NCBI GenBank assembly: GCA_902567495.1
Contig: CACFMO010000001.1
Location: forward strand, 1 to 64,000
Length of the DNA stretch: 64,000 nucleotides
Reading direction: 5' to 3'
From: an uncultured Pelagibacteraceae bacterium
Lineage (GTDB): Bacteria > Pseudomonadota > Alphaproteobacteria > Pelagibacterales > Pelagibacteraceae
The notes under the pieces were generated by a model that saw only the letters and a program-made list of their open reading frames with translations, did not search any database and had not been told where the DNA came from. Both the position numbers and the translations under genes were made by a program. Below, piece by piece: positions 56,916-64,000 of this stretch. The first letter of the stretch is position 1, and the number at the start of each line of letters is the position of its first letter.

Positions 56916-57316
56916 TGGTTAGTTCAAATATAAATCATAATGCCAGAATTATAGTTGTTCAGAAACTTTATTCTTATTATTTTAATAAGGAGACCTTGAT
57001 AAGTTATCCAAAGCATAGATATAAAAAATTTATAAAAGATATTGTATCTGGAACAATAGAAAGAGAAGAATTTATTTTAATAAAATTAAGGGAAATACTT
57101 AAAAAGGAATTTACTCCCTCAAGAACTGATTTAATACTAAAGTTAATGATTATGTCTGCTGCTTTTGAACTTTTATTTGTCCATAAAACCCCAGTGAAAG
57201 TTATTGTAAGTGAGTATGTGAAAATATCAGATTTCTTTTTGGAAAATGCTCATAAAAGGTATTTAAATGCCATTTTAGATAAAATATCTAAAAATGTAAG
57301 AAATTATAAAAATTAA
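56915..57316 (+). CDS. nusB: Transcription antitermination protein NusB
   Basis: This 133-residue all-helical protein binds boxA RNA together with S10 during rRNA transcription. It follows ribH by a one-base overlap, the common ribH-nusB pairing. NARIIVVQKLYSYYF is the RNA-binding N-terminal helix, and KTPVKVIVSEYVKISDFF with AILDKIS form the C-terminal helices. The 58-base gap that follows contains TTGCC...GGCAA (57321-57325 and 57342-57346), a weak inverted repeat. Confidence 0.95.
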   Translation: MVSSNINHNARIIVVQKLYSYYFNKETLISYPKHRYKKFIKDIVSGTIEREEFILIKLREILKKEFTPSRTDLILKLMIMSAAFELLFVHKTPVKVIVSEYVKISDFFLENAHKRYLNAILDKISKNVRNYKN

Positions 57317-57360
57317 TTTCTTGCCTTTTGCTTATTTTTTTGGCAATTAGACATCAAATT

Positions 57361-57366
57361 AAGGAG
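57361..57366 (+). promoter_or_regulatory. Shine-Dalgarno site that fixes the hppA TTG start
   Basis: AAGGAG lies 8 bases before TTG at 57375. No ATG or GTG exists at a comparable spacing, so the TTG is chosen as the start of hppA. Confidence 0.7.
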
Positions 57367-57374
57367 AATTCATT

Positions 57375-59465
57375 TTGGAAAACTTAAGTTTAATTATATT
57401 AGCGGGTCTTCTTGCTGTAGCATACAGTTATTTTTTGAGTAAACAGATAATATCATCTAACACTGGAAATAAAAAAATGCAGGAAATAGCAGAAGCTATT
57501 CAAATTGGTGCAAAGGCTTATTTAAATCGTCAGTATAAAACAATCGCTATTGTTGGTTTTATTGTATTATTAATCATCAGTTATTTCTTTAGTTTATTAG
57601 TTGGTCTTGGTTACTTTATTGGGGCCCTGTTATCAGGAGTCGCTGGATATCTTGGTATGTTAATTTCAGTTGAAGCAAACGTTAGGACTGCTGAAGCTTC
57701 AAGATCAAGTTTACAAAAAGGTTTGACTATGGCCTTTAAGTCCGGAGCCATAACAGGATTACTAGTTGCTGGTTTAGCATTATTAGCTATTTCAGTTTAC
57801 TATTGGGTTTTAATCTCATTTAATGTCGATAGCAGAGAATTGATAAATGCGTTAATTGCCTTAGGATTTGGGGCATCTTTAATATCTATTTTTGCTAGAC
57901 TAGGTGGAGGTATATTTACAAAAGGAGCAGATGTTGGTGCGGACCTAGTTGGCAAAGTAGAGGCAGGTATACCAGAAGATGACCCAAGAAATCCTGCTGT
58001 CATAGCTGATAATGTCGGAGATAATGTTGGAGATTGTGCAGGAATGGCTGCTGATTTGTTTGAAACCTATGCTGTTACAATTGTTGCAACAATGGTATTA
58101 GCTTCAATTTTTTTTCAAAATAATGCGAGCATGATGATTTATCCATTAGCAATTGGAGGAGGCTGCATCATTGCATCTATAATTGGAACTTTTTTTGTAA
58201 GATTAGGTAAAAGCAAAAATATTATGGGAGCTCTATATAAAGGTTTTATAGTAACTGCTATAGTATCCTTAATATTATTATATCCCATTACCTTAAATAC
58301 AATTGGTTTAGATCAAGTTTTTAATGTTGGAAATAAATCATTTAATGGTGAAGATTTATACTACTGTGGAGTGATAGGTTTAGTTGTTACTGGATTAATT
58401 ATTTGGGTAACAGAGTATTACACTGGAACAAATTTTAGACCTGTAAGAAGTGTGGCAAAATCTTCTACAACAGGACATGGAACAAATGTTATTCAAGGTC
58501 TCGCTGTATCAATGGAAGCAACAGCACTACCTGCATTAATAATAGTTGCGGGTATCATAGCTACCAATGAATTAGCGGGTCTTTTTGGTATAGCTATTGC
58601 TGTAACCGCTATGTTAGCACTGACTGGAATGGTTGTTGCATTAGATGCTTATGGTCCTGTCACAGATAATGCTGGTGGTATTGCTGAAATGTCTAAACTA
58701 CCAAAAAATGTAAGAAAAACCACAGATGCTTTAGATGCTGTGGGAAATACTACAAAAGCAGTTACAAAAGGTTATGCAATAGGATCAGCAGGTTTAGGGG
58801 CGTTAGTTTTATTTGCAGCATACACAGAAGACATAAAATTTTTTTCTACTGTTTCTGGTTCAAGTTTAGAAGGAATAGATGTAAGTTTTGATTTATCAAA
58901 TCCTTTTGTTGTAATTGGATTGTTGGTCGGTGGAATGTTACCTTATTTGTTTGGATCAATGGGCATGCAGGCCGTAGGTAGAGCTGGTGGAGCTGTGGTT
59001 ATAGAAGTAAGAAGACAGTTTAAAAAGATTCCTGGTATTATGAAAGGTAAGAGAAAACCAGATTACGGTAGATTAGTTGATTTACTTACTAAAGCTGCGA
59101 TCAAGGAAATGATAGTTCCATCTCTTTTACCAGTTTTGTCACCTATAGTTTTATATTTAGTTATTTATTCAATAGGCGGACTAGAAGCTGCACTATCGTC
59201 TGTTGGCGCAATGCTTCTGGGGGTAATAGTGACTGGGTTATTTGTTGCTATTTCTATGACAGCAGGCGGTGGAGCTTGGGACAATGCAAAAAAATATATA
59301 GAAGACGGAAATTATGGTGGTAAAGGTTCAGAGTCTCACAAAGCGGCAGTAACCGGTGATACAGTTGGGGATCCTTACAAAGATACAGCAGGTCCTGCAG
59401 TAAATCCGATGATAAAAATTACTAATATTGTTGCACTTTTATTATTAGCTGTTATATCACATTAA
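57375..59465 (+). CDS. hppA: K+-independent membrane-bound proton-pumping pyrophosphatase
   Basis: This 696-residue protein couples pyrophosphate hydrolysis to proton export through about 16 transmembrane helices. The catalytic loops are [20 protein letters not shown] and [19 protein letters not shown]. The Lys in [14 protein letters not shown] marks the potassium-independent proton-pumping class, as against GNTTAA in K+-dependent forms. The start is TTG with a strong AAGGAG. It uses pyrophosphate from biosynthesis to support the proton gradient, a saving plausible in nutrient-poor water. Confidence 0.97.
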   Translation: MENLSLIILAGLLAVAYSYFLSKQIISSNTGNKKMQEIAEAIQIGAKAYLNRQYKTIAIVGFIVLLIISYFFSLLVGLGYFIGALLSGVAGYLGMLISVEANVRTAEASRSSLQKGLTMAFKSGAITGLLVAGLALLAISVYYWVLISFNVDSRELINALIALGFGASLISIFARLGGGIFTKGADVGADLVGKVEAGIPEDDPRNPAVIADNVGDNVGDCAGMAADLFETYAVTIVATMVLASIFFQNNASMMIYPLAIGGGCIIASIIGTFFVRLGKSKNIMGALYKGFIVTAIVSLILLYPITLNTIGLDQVFNVGNKSFNGEDLYYCGVIGLVVTGLIIWVTEYYTGTNFRPVRSVAKSSTTGHGTNVIQGLAVSMEATALPALIIVAGIIATNELAGLFGIAIAVTAMLALTGMVVALDAYGPVTDNAGGIAEMSKLPKNVRKTTDALDAVGNTTKAVTKGYAIGSAGLGALVLFAAYTEDIKFFSTVSGSSLEGIDVSFDLSNPFVVIGLLVGGMLPYLFGSMGMQAVGRAGGAVVIEVRRQFKKIPGIMKGKRKPDYGRLVDLLTKAAIKEMIVPSLLPVLSPIVLYLVIYSIGGLEAALSSVGAMLLGVIVTGLFVAISMTAGGGAWDNAKKYIEDGNYGGKGSESHKAAVTGDTVGDPYKDTAGPAVNPMIKITNIVALLLLAVISH

Positions 59466-59466
59466 C

Positions 59467-59482
59467 AAATAAAAAATTATTT
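59467..59482. terminator. AT hairpin between hppA and bamE stops
   Basis: AAATAA (59467-59472) pairs with TTATTT (59477-59482) around AAAA. It starts 2 bases after the hppA stop and includes the bamE stop codon (59477-59479). T83 follows on the plus strand. It is weak because the stem is A/T only. Confidence 0.3.
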
Positions 59483-59953
59483 TGGTGAATTAGCCCGCAT
59501 TTTTTGTCTTAAACTTTGTAAAAAAGACTTCACAAAACTTCCTTTTCTTATTTCATTTGAGGTTTCTGTTTTAGTAAATTTATAATCATTCATATTTTTT
59601 TTATCATAAAATATTTTTTCTTTCAAAATTCCATATTCGTCAAAACTGACTACTAATACATTGTTGTTAATCAAAACATTTTTACCAAAAGTATACACCT
59701 TCCCTTTAGTTTTAGTTCTCTCAATATAAATCCATGTGTCCTCACCCTTAATAGATTTAGAGTGAGGTTGACCCAACCTTTCAATTACATCATTCTTGTT
59801 ACTTTTGTTAATCATTAGGAGTTCTTGTCTATTTTCTAAATACATAATACCGTGGCTATTAATAACTTTGTTTGTTTGGCAATTTGTTAGTAAAATAGTT
59901 AGAAATAACGTAATAAATATAAAATTAAAATGTTTAGCTTTTATAAAAAACAT
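59477..59953 (-). CDS. bamE: Outer-membrane assembly lipoprotein, BamE/SmpA family
   Basis: This 158-residue lipoprotein has a signal sequence with lipobox LTNC, lipidated Cys about residue 25. The SmpA/OmlA domain includes LMINKSNKNDVIERLGQPHSKS and TWIYIERTKTK. It is a subunit of the BAM complex that folds outer-membrane proteins. The extended C-terminus (about 125-158) is Lys/Arg-rich. The ATG at 59953 is the only start that supplies a signal peptide; its first 24 bases overlap the start of the divergent next gene. Confidence 0.9.
   Translation of the reverse strand: MFFIKAKHFNFIFITLFLTILLTNCQTNKVINSHGIMYLENRQELLMINKSNKNDVIERLGQPHSKSIKGEDTWIYIERTKTKGKVYTFGKNVLINNNVLVVSFDEYGILKEKIFYDKKNMNDYKFTKTETSNEIRKGSFVKSFLQSLRQKMRANSPK
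59918..59923 (+). promoter_or_regulatory. -10 element of the bc1 chaperone gene, inside bamE
   Basis: TATAAA ends 6 bases before the A of the ATG at 59930, so the transcript would be leaderless. The -35 region is weak (TAGTTA at 59896-59901). The element lies within the signal-peptide codons of bamE. Confidence 0.3.
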
Positions 59954-60430
59954 AATAATAAACTTTATAATAAATTGACTGAATTATCACGCAATAAATT
60001 TTTTTATAACGATACTCAGCTTTTTGATAACTTTCAAACACGTATATTATTAATTTTTTTTCATCTTTCAATAATATTGAAAATATCAAAAAAAAGTAAT
60101 TTTAAGAAAAAAACACAAGATATTTTCGATAATATATTTCAAAATATTGAGTATCACATGAGAGAACTTGGTCACGGCGATGTTTCTGTAAACAAAAATA
60201 TGAAAAATTTAAATAAAATATTTTATGATATTTTGTATAATATTGATAAGGACTTATATAATACCGAAATGTTAAAAAAACTCTTAGTGAAATATTTCTT
60301 TCTAAAAGATAAATTAAATGATGAAAAAGCAATGAAATTAGCTAATTATTTTCAAAAATTTAGAGATTTTTGTTTTGATTTGGATGTCAATAATATGCTA
60401 AATGGTTCTATAAATTTTAATTATAGGTAA
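59930..60430 (+). CDS. Ubiquinol-cytochrome c chaperone (Cbp3 family)
   Basis: This 166-residue helical protein is of the Ubiq_cyt_C_chap family. LYNKLTELSRNKFFY and a following helix match the family, and MRELGHGDVSVNKNMKNL is the diagnostic conserved block (residues about 76-93). Mitochondrial Cbp3 assists cytochrome b synthesis and assembly into the bc1 complex, and the bacterial homologue is assumed to do the same. The start codon lies inside bamE, and the two genes overlap head to head by 24 bases. Confidence 0.85.
   Translation: MFSFYKKHNNKLYNKLTELSRNKFFYNDTQLFDNFQTRILLIFFHLSIILKISKKSNFKKKTQDIFDNIFQNIEYHMRELGHGDVSVNKNMKNLNKIFYDILYNIDKDLYNTEMLKKLLVKYFFLKDKLNDEKAMKLANYFQKFRDFCFDLDVNNMLNGSINFNYR
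59964..59994 (-). promoter_or_regulatory. Candidate bamE promoter, inside the bc1 chaperone gene
   Basis: On the minus strand TTGCGT (59994-59989) and TATAAA (59969-59964) are 19 bases apart. The predicted start lies a few bases before the bamE ATG (59953). Both elements lie in codons of the opposite gene. Confidence 0.3.
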
Positions 60431-60433
60431 ATA

Positions 60434-60607
60434 ATGGCTGTACCAAAAAGAAAAACATCAAAATCAAGAAGAAACAAAAGAAGATCACACCATAGAATAA
60501 CAAACGTAAATGTTATTGAAGATAAAAAATCTGGTGAATACAGACTTTCTCATCATGTCGATTTGAAAACTGGATTATATAACGGGAAAAAAGTTTTAGA
60601 TAATTAG
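60434..60607 (+). CDS. rpmF: 50S ribosomal protein L32
   Basis: This small 57-residue gene begins [20 protein letters not shown] and ends with a short basic tail. It is zinc-free: no Cys pairs are present. The ATG is 3 bases after the preceding stop. rpmF-plsX is a widely conserved pair linking ribosome and phospholipid synthesis. Confidence 0.97.
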   Translation: MAVPKRKTSKSRRNKRRSHHRITNVNVIEDKKSGEYRLSHHVDLKTGLYNGKKVLDN

Positions 60608-60629
60608 TCCCATTTAAAGTTTATTCTTA

Positions 60630-61673
60630 ATGGATAAAAAAGTTAAAATTGCAATAGATTTAATGGGTGGTGAAAACTCCCCTGATAAAAATCTTGATGG
60701 TATAGAGTTATTTATAAAACGAAATAAAAATTTAAATGATTATTTTTTCTATTTATTTGGAAATGAAGATTTAATTAATGAAAAAATAAAAAAAAAGTCT
60801 CTTAAAAACTTTAAAATTTTCGATACTAAAATAGTCGTTTCTGATGACTTACCAGCTTTGTCGGCTTTAAAAAAAGGCAAAGACTCGAGCATGTGGAAAT
60901 CAATTGAATCTCAAAATTCTTTAAATGTAGACGTCTCTCTTTCTGCAGGAAATACTGGCGTCTTGTTGGTCATGTCAAAAATGATATTAAAAACTTTAGA
61001 GGATGTTGACAAACCTGCTTTAGCTGGACTTTGGCCCAATAAAAAAGGAATGAATGTTGTTCTTGATCTTGGAGCAAATGTGAATTGTAGTGAAAAAAAT
61101 TTGATAGACTTTTCTGAAATGGGTGCTGCTTTGTATCAATCATTATATCCTAATGAAAAAGCTAAAGTTGCATTATTAAATATAGGTTCGGAAGAGATTA
61201 AAGGAACCGAATTATTAAAAGGGACTTATACAAAACTCAAGAAATTAGATGAGATGGGGGATTTTAAATTTTATGGATATATTGAGGGAAATCACATAAC
61301 AGATGGAAATTGCAATGTTATTGTAACCGATGGGTTTACTGGAAACGTAGCTTTAAAAACAGCAGAAGGAACAGCAAATTTTTTAACTGACAATTTAAAA
61401 CAAGCTTTATCTGGAAATATTTTTTCAAAATTATCCTCTGCTTTGTCCTATTTTGCGCTGAGAAAATTTAAAAATAAATTAGATCCAAGAAAATACAATG
61501 GTGCAATTTTTCTTGGTTTGAAAGGTCCCGTAGTTAAAAGTCATGGATCAACAGATGCTTTAGGTTTTTCTTATTCTTTAGATGTTTGTTATAAAATTGC
61601 TAAAGGCCAAATGATCAACAAAATAAAGTTTAATCTTGGTCATATCAAAAATATTAATAATGAGCAGAAATAA
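60630..61673 (+). CDS. plsX: Phosphate acyltransferase PlsX
   Basis: This 347-residue enzyme makes acyl-phosphate from acyl-ACP for PlsY (encoded at 40799). IDLMGGENSP at the N-terminus, LSAGNTGVLLVMS and VTDGFTGNVALKTAEG are conserved. The next gene is ihfA with a 14-base overlap; fabH, usually between the two, is absent. Confidence 0.97.
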   Translation: MDKKVKIAIDLMGGENSPDKNLDGIELFIKRNKNLNDYFFYLFGNEDLINEKIKKKSLKNFKIFDTKIVVSDDLPALSALKKGKDSSMWKSIESQNSLNVDVSLSAGNTGVLLVMSKMILKTLEDVDKPALAGLWPNKKGMNVVLDLGANVNCSEKNLIDFSEMGAALYQSLYPNEKAKVALLNIGSEEIKGTELLKGTYTKLKKLDEMGDFKFYGYIEGNHITDGNCNVIVTDGFTGNVALKTAEGTANFLTDNLKQALSGNIFSKLSSALSYFALRKFKNKLDPRKYNGAIFLGLKGPVVKSHGSTDALGFSYSLDVCYKIAKGQMINKIKFNLGHIKNINNEQK

Positions 61674-61953
61674 TATTACCAAAAATGATATAGTGCATAA
61701 TATTAAAGATCGTTACAGGTTACCTGTTAATTTTATAGAGTCTATCTATGATAATATCTTTTTGATTGTAAAAAACGGTTTAAAAAATGATGGTAAATTT
61801 AAAATATCAAAATTTGGGACATTTAAGGTTCTTTTTAAAAAAGCAAGGTTTGGTTTGAACCCAAAATCTAAAGTAAAATACTCTATTAGTGAGAGGAAAG
61901 TTGTTGTTTTTTCGCCATCTAAAATAGTAAAAAATAAACTAAATGGAAAATAG
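61660..61953 (+). CDS. ihfA: Integration host factor alpha subunit / HU-family protein
   Basis: This 97-residue HU/IHF-fold protein bends DNA. ITKNDIVHNIKDRYRLP is the N-terminal helical part, and KFKISKFGTFKVLFKKARFGLNPKSK matches the beta-arm with the conserved GxNPxT-like turn (GLNPKS). The ATG at 61660 is inside plsX; an open frame from 61636 is rejected. The position plsX-(fabH)-ihfA-merR favours the alpha subunit of IHF rather than HU. Confidence 0.9.
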   Translation: MSRNNITKNDIVHNIKDRYRLPVNFIESIYDNIFLIVKNGLKNDGKFKISKFGTFKVLFKKARFGLNPKSKVKYSISERKVVVFSPSKIVKNKLNGK

Positions 61954-62320
61954 TAGAATTTACAAAACAATTAGCGAAGTTGCTCAGGAAATAGGGCTTG
62001 TAAATAAGAGGAATAAGAAAGCAAATACTCATACACTACGTTTCTGGGAAAAACATTTCAAACAAATTAAACCTAAATTACTTTCTGGAAACAGAAGGTA
62101 CTATTCAGAAAAAGATATAAAATATATAAAATTAGTTTATGTTTTACTCAAATCTAAAGGATTTACAATTAATGGTGCAAAAAAAGTTTTGAATGATCCC
62201 TCGATAAAACTTGACGATACTTTAATTTCTAGTGTAAATAAGGAAAATTTAAAATTTTCACTTAAAACAAGAGTTGTGAAAATAAAGAAAATTTTAGATA
62301 AAATCAAAAAACAAAAATAA
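61943..62320 (+). CDS. MerR-family transcriptional regulator
   Basis: This 125-residue protein has an N-terminal winged-helix of MerR type (YKTISEVAQEIGL; HTLRFWEKHFKQIKPKLLSGNRRYYS). A short coiled helix follows and no recognisable sensor domain. In Alphaproteobacteria a MerR-like gene follows ihfA. It overlaps ihfA by 11 bases and rpmG by 1 base. The target is not known; no metal-binding Cys cluster is visible. Confidence 0.9.
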   Translation: MENSRIYKTISEVAQEIGLVNKRNKKANTHTLRFWEKHFKQIKPKLLSGNRRYYSEKDIKYIKLVYVLLKSKGFTINGAKKVLNDPSIKLDDTLISSVNKENLKFSLKTRVVKIKKILDKIKKQK

Positions 62321-62511
62321 TGGCTAAAAAATCATCAGTTAAAGTAAGATTAGTTCCCGAAAAAAAAATAGATAGTTCATTTTATTACTATGTAAAGAAG
62401 CCTACAAAAGGTGAAAAAGCTAAAGTTAAACTGAAGTTAAAAAAATATAATCCCGAAACCAGAAAACACGAATATTTTATAGAAAAAAAACTCCCACCGC
62501 ATAGTAAATAA
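62320..62511 (+). CDS. rpmG: 50S ribosomal protein L33
   Basis: This 63-residue L33 is of the zinc-free form. SSVKVRLVPE at the N-terminus and KYNPETRKHEYFIEKKL at the C-terminus match the family's K-Y-D-P-x-x-R-K-H segment. The stop codon lies inside a 14-base palindrome followed by nine T. Confidence 0.92.
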   Translation: MAKKSSVKVRLVPEKKIDSSFYYYVKKPTKGEKAKVKLKLKKYNPETRKHEYFIEKKLPPHSK

Positions 62512-62525
62512 TATTATTTTTTTTT
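62506..62525. terminator. AT palindrome plus T9 at the rpmG/chorismate mutase junction
   Basis: AAATAATATTATTT (62506-62519) is a perfect 14-base palindrome that contains the rpmG stop (62509-62511) and the minus-strand stop (62514-62516). On the plus strand an uninterrupted T9 runs through 62517-62525. It is the most terminator-like of the convergent elements in the window, although its stem is A/U only. Confidence 0.45.
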
Positions 62526-62804
62526 AAATTTTCTATATTCAAAATCTATATATGCTTTTATCATATTAGACCAAATACTTTTCGTCAGCTTGATATCAAG
62601 TTTTTTTTTAATAGATTTTTTCTCAATATTTTTTAGGATTACGCTTATCCTTTTTTTGTCTACAATTTGTTTTTTACTCGTCTTATTTTGTAATACTTGA
62701 TGCACAAGATTAGTTCGAATTTTTATAATATTAAGCATCTTGCTATCTAAAATATCTAATTTTTTTCTTATTTTTAATATTTTTTTATTTTTATTCAGCG
62801 ACAT
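62514..62804 (-). CDS. AroQ-type chorismate mutase domain protein
   Basis: This 96-residue, all-helical protein fits the monofunctional AroQ chorismate mutase pattern, which converts chorismate to prephenate for Phe/Tyr. KIRKKLDILDSKMLNIIKIR (helix 1 with the two Arg), Lys near residue 40 and D..KR near 50 are in the expected places. The usual Glu after that Arg is Ile here, and the overall sequence is strongly Lys/Ile-biased. Activity is likely but not assured. It is convergent with rpmG and divergent from ctaA. Confidence 0.75.
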   Translation of the reverse strand: MSLNKNKKILKIRKKLDILDSKMLNIIKIRTNLVHQVLQNKTSKKQIVDKKRISVILKNIEKKSIKKKLDIKLTKSIWSNMIKAYIDFEYRKFKKK

Positions 62805-62834
62805 AAATGCAATTAATTAAATGTACAATTATTA

Positions 62835-62840
62835 TATAAC
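62835..62840 (+). promoter_or_regulatory. -10 element of ctaA, probably leaderless
   Basis: TATAAC ends 6 bases before the A of the ctaA ATG at 62847, so transcription would start at the codon itself. The -35 region is weak (TTAATT at 62813-62818). Confidence 0.35.
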
Positions 62841-62846
62841 ACAACT

Positions 62847-63878
62847 ATGGAAATAATATTAAGAAAAGAATATTCAAAATTTATTAAATATTGGTTAATC
62901 AGCCTGTTATTTTTTATATCAATAATCGTGGTAGTCGGGGGTTTAACAAGGTTAACCGACTCGGGCTTGTCAATAACAACATGGGATGTTGTCAAAGGTA
63001 TTCTGCCACCTCTTAATAACAACCAGTGGAATGAGGTGTTTGATCTTTATAAAGAGATCCCCCAGTTTTACCTTCTTAATCAAAGCATGACACTGAACGA
63101 ATTTAAAATTATCTACTTTTGGGAATATATTCATAGAATTTTAGGAAGAATTTTAGGATTACTTTTTCTTATACCGTTCATTTATATATATTTTAAAAAA
63201 ATCTTAAATCAAAATTATAATATAAATTTTTTTGTACTTTTTTTACTAATATTAGTTCAGGGAACTGTAGGTTGGTACATGGTAAAAAGTGGACTTATAG
63301 AAAATACTACTGTAAGTCATTATAGATTAGCTATACACTTGAATTTAGCTTTCATACTATTTTCAGCAATTTTTTGGTATTTTTTAAATATAAAAAACAA
63401 AAAAAATAAAATCTTCTTCAGTATAAAAAATGAAAATATTTTTCCAAAAATTTTTATGCTTTTGATATTTATACAAATTACTTTTGGAGCTTTTACTTCA
63501 GGTCTAGATGCAGGAAAAATTTATCAATCTTGGCCTTTAATGAACAATTATTTTTTTCCTGACGATTTAACTTATAAAGATATAATTTTTCCGCAAGTTT
63601 TTAGCGAACCATCATTCGTCCAATTCATTCATAGGAAACTGGCTTATATAATTTTTATATATGTTGTTATTATGAGTTTTTTTATTTTTTATAAAAAACA
63701 GAAAGAAATGTATCTACCAACATTTTATTTGTTGACAATGATTTTTGTACAAATAATTCTTGGAATTCTCACTCTTTTGAGTGGAGCATATATTTGGATA
63801 GCTTCTTTACATCAGATTTCTACAATCCTTCTGCTTCTTTCATCAATTTATTTTTATTATAATACATTAAAAATATAG
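62847..63878 (+). CDS. ctaA: Heme A synthase (CtaA/Cox15)
   Basis: This 343-residue inner-membrane protein has about eight spans and hydroxylates heme O to heme A for aa3-type cytochrome oxidase. Conserved His pairs are in YFWEYIHRILGR, SHYRLAIHLN, VQFIHRKLAYI and ASLHQIS, the axial heme ligands of the two four-helix bundles. GGLTRLTDSGLSITTWDVVKG is the N-terminal signature. It is followed by rplM after 48 bases. Confidence 0.96.
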   Translation: MEIILRKEYSKFIKYWLISLLFFISIIVVVGGLTRLTDSGLSITTWDVVKGILPPLNNNQWNEVFDLYKEIPQFYLLNQSMTLNEFKIIYFWEYIHRILGRILGLLFLIPFIYIYFKKILNQNYNINFFVLFLLILVQGTVGWYMVKSGLIENTTVSHYRLAIHLNLAFILFSAIFWYFLNIKNKKNKIFFSIKNENIFPKIFMLLIFIQITFGAFTSGLDAGKIYQSWPLMNNYFFPDDLTYKDIIFPQVFSEPSFVQFIHRKLAYIIFIYVVIMSFFIFYKKQKEMYLPTFYLLTMIFVQIILGILTLLSGAYIWIASLHQISTILLLLSSIYFYYNTLKI

Positions 63879-63884
63879 TTTTTA

Positions 63885-63914
63885 TTGACATAGTAATTAA
63901 TAACTTGTAATTAT
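63885..63914 (+). promoter_or_regulatory. Candidate rplM promoter
   Basis: A perfect TTGACA (63885-63890) and AATTAT (63909-63914) with a preceding TG (63906-63907, extended -10) are 18 bases apart. The predicted start lies about 6 bases before the rplM ATG at 63927. Confidence 0.45.
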
Positions 63915-63926
63915 CGCCAAGTTAAA

Positions 63927-64000
63927 ATGACACCGTTTATTAAAAAAAAAGATATTAAAAATAATTGGTATTTAGTAAATGCCAAAGATCTTGTAGTGGG
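63927..64000 (+). CDS. rplM: 50S ribosomal protein L13, N-terminal part (3' end outside window)
   Basis: Only the first 24 codons are in the window. MTPFIKKKDIKNNWYLVNAKD matches the L13 N-terminus (the W-x-x-x-D/N-A pattern), and LVVG follows. rpsI (S9) would be expected next. The ATG is preceded by GTTAAA with no Shine-Dalgarno. Confidence 0.9.
   Translation, partial: MTPFIKKKDIKNNWYLVNAKDLVV

Noticed and set aside
57321..57346. Terminator or operator before hppA (TTGCC...GGCAA)
   Set aside because: The stem is only 5 bases with a 16-base loop and no T-run after the right arm.
1..64000. CRISPR array, insertion sequence, prophage or integrative element
   Set aside because: No regularly spaced repeats, transposase, integrase or phage-like proteins were seen; composition is uniform apart from the Ala/Pro runs of rplL and rpsS.

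Overview
The window is about 70% A+T and densely coding, with mostly 1-15 base gaps or short overlaps between genes. It has no insertion sequences, phage genes, CRISPR arrays or hypervariable region. Protein motifs and gene order (tRNA-Tyr/tRNA-Gly/tuf/tRNA-Trp/secE; gatCAB; pyrB-pyrX-plsY-topA; rpmF-plsX-ihfA-merR; a Cbp3-type cytochrome bc1 chaperone; metal-free formate dehydrogenase; membrane H+-pyrophosphatase) point to an alphaproteobacterium with a streamlined, AT-rich genome. The best match is a SAR11 / Pelagibacter-like marine bacterium. The assignment is an inference from gene content and composition; there is no 16S rRNA in the window.

Layout. 1-2470: end of NAD kinase, NAD-dependent formate dehydrogenase, tRNA-Thr and the rRNA methyltransferase RlmB. 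2500-15219: tRNA-Tyr, tRNA-Gly, EF-Tu, tRNA-Trp, secE-nusG, rplKAJL and rpoBC. 15395-31449: an almost continuous str-S10-spc-alpha ribosomal supercluster, including secY, adk and rpoA. 31461-38176: small divergent and convergent units: RluC-like pseudouridine synthase, lipB, mgtE, panC, galU-ugd, a RidA-family protein and a small exported protein. 38173-44116 (minus strand): topA, plsY, a catalytically doubtful dihydroorotase (pyrX), pyrB, ruvX. 44170-49848: gatCAB, acpS, lepB, rnc, recO. 49845-57316: hemB, an orphan 2-oxoglutarate-type oxygenase, then rpiB-glyA-nrdR-ribD-ribE-ribBX-ribH-nusB. 57375-64000: hppA, bamE, the bc1 chaperone, rpmF-plsX-ihfA-merR-rpmG, a chorismate mutase, ctaA and the start of rplM. 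No stretch longer than 300 bases lacks a gene.

How it works together. Most of the window is the core information-processing machinery: transcription, ribosome, translation factors, secretion and transamidosome. The rest is cofactor and precursor synthesis (riboflavin, lipoate, pantothenate, heme, pyrimidine) and energy functions (formate oxidation, pyrophosphate-driven proton pumping, heme A and bc1 assembly).

I see no new multi-gene system. The unusual content lies in details. Several normally conserved interior genes are missing with the flanks closed up (rpmD, dprA, era, fabH, a second tuf). Several enzymes have altered catalytic or metal positions (PyrX, RibBX, RibH, NrdR). S19 has an Ala/Pro/Lys-rich tail and L24 is short. 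AT palindromes straddle the stop codons of convergent gene pairs. One head-to-head gene pair has overlapping 5' coding ends. Several promoters are placed so that the transcript would be leaderless.
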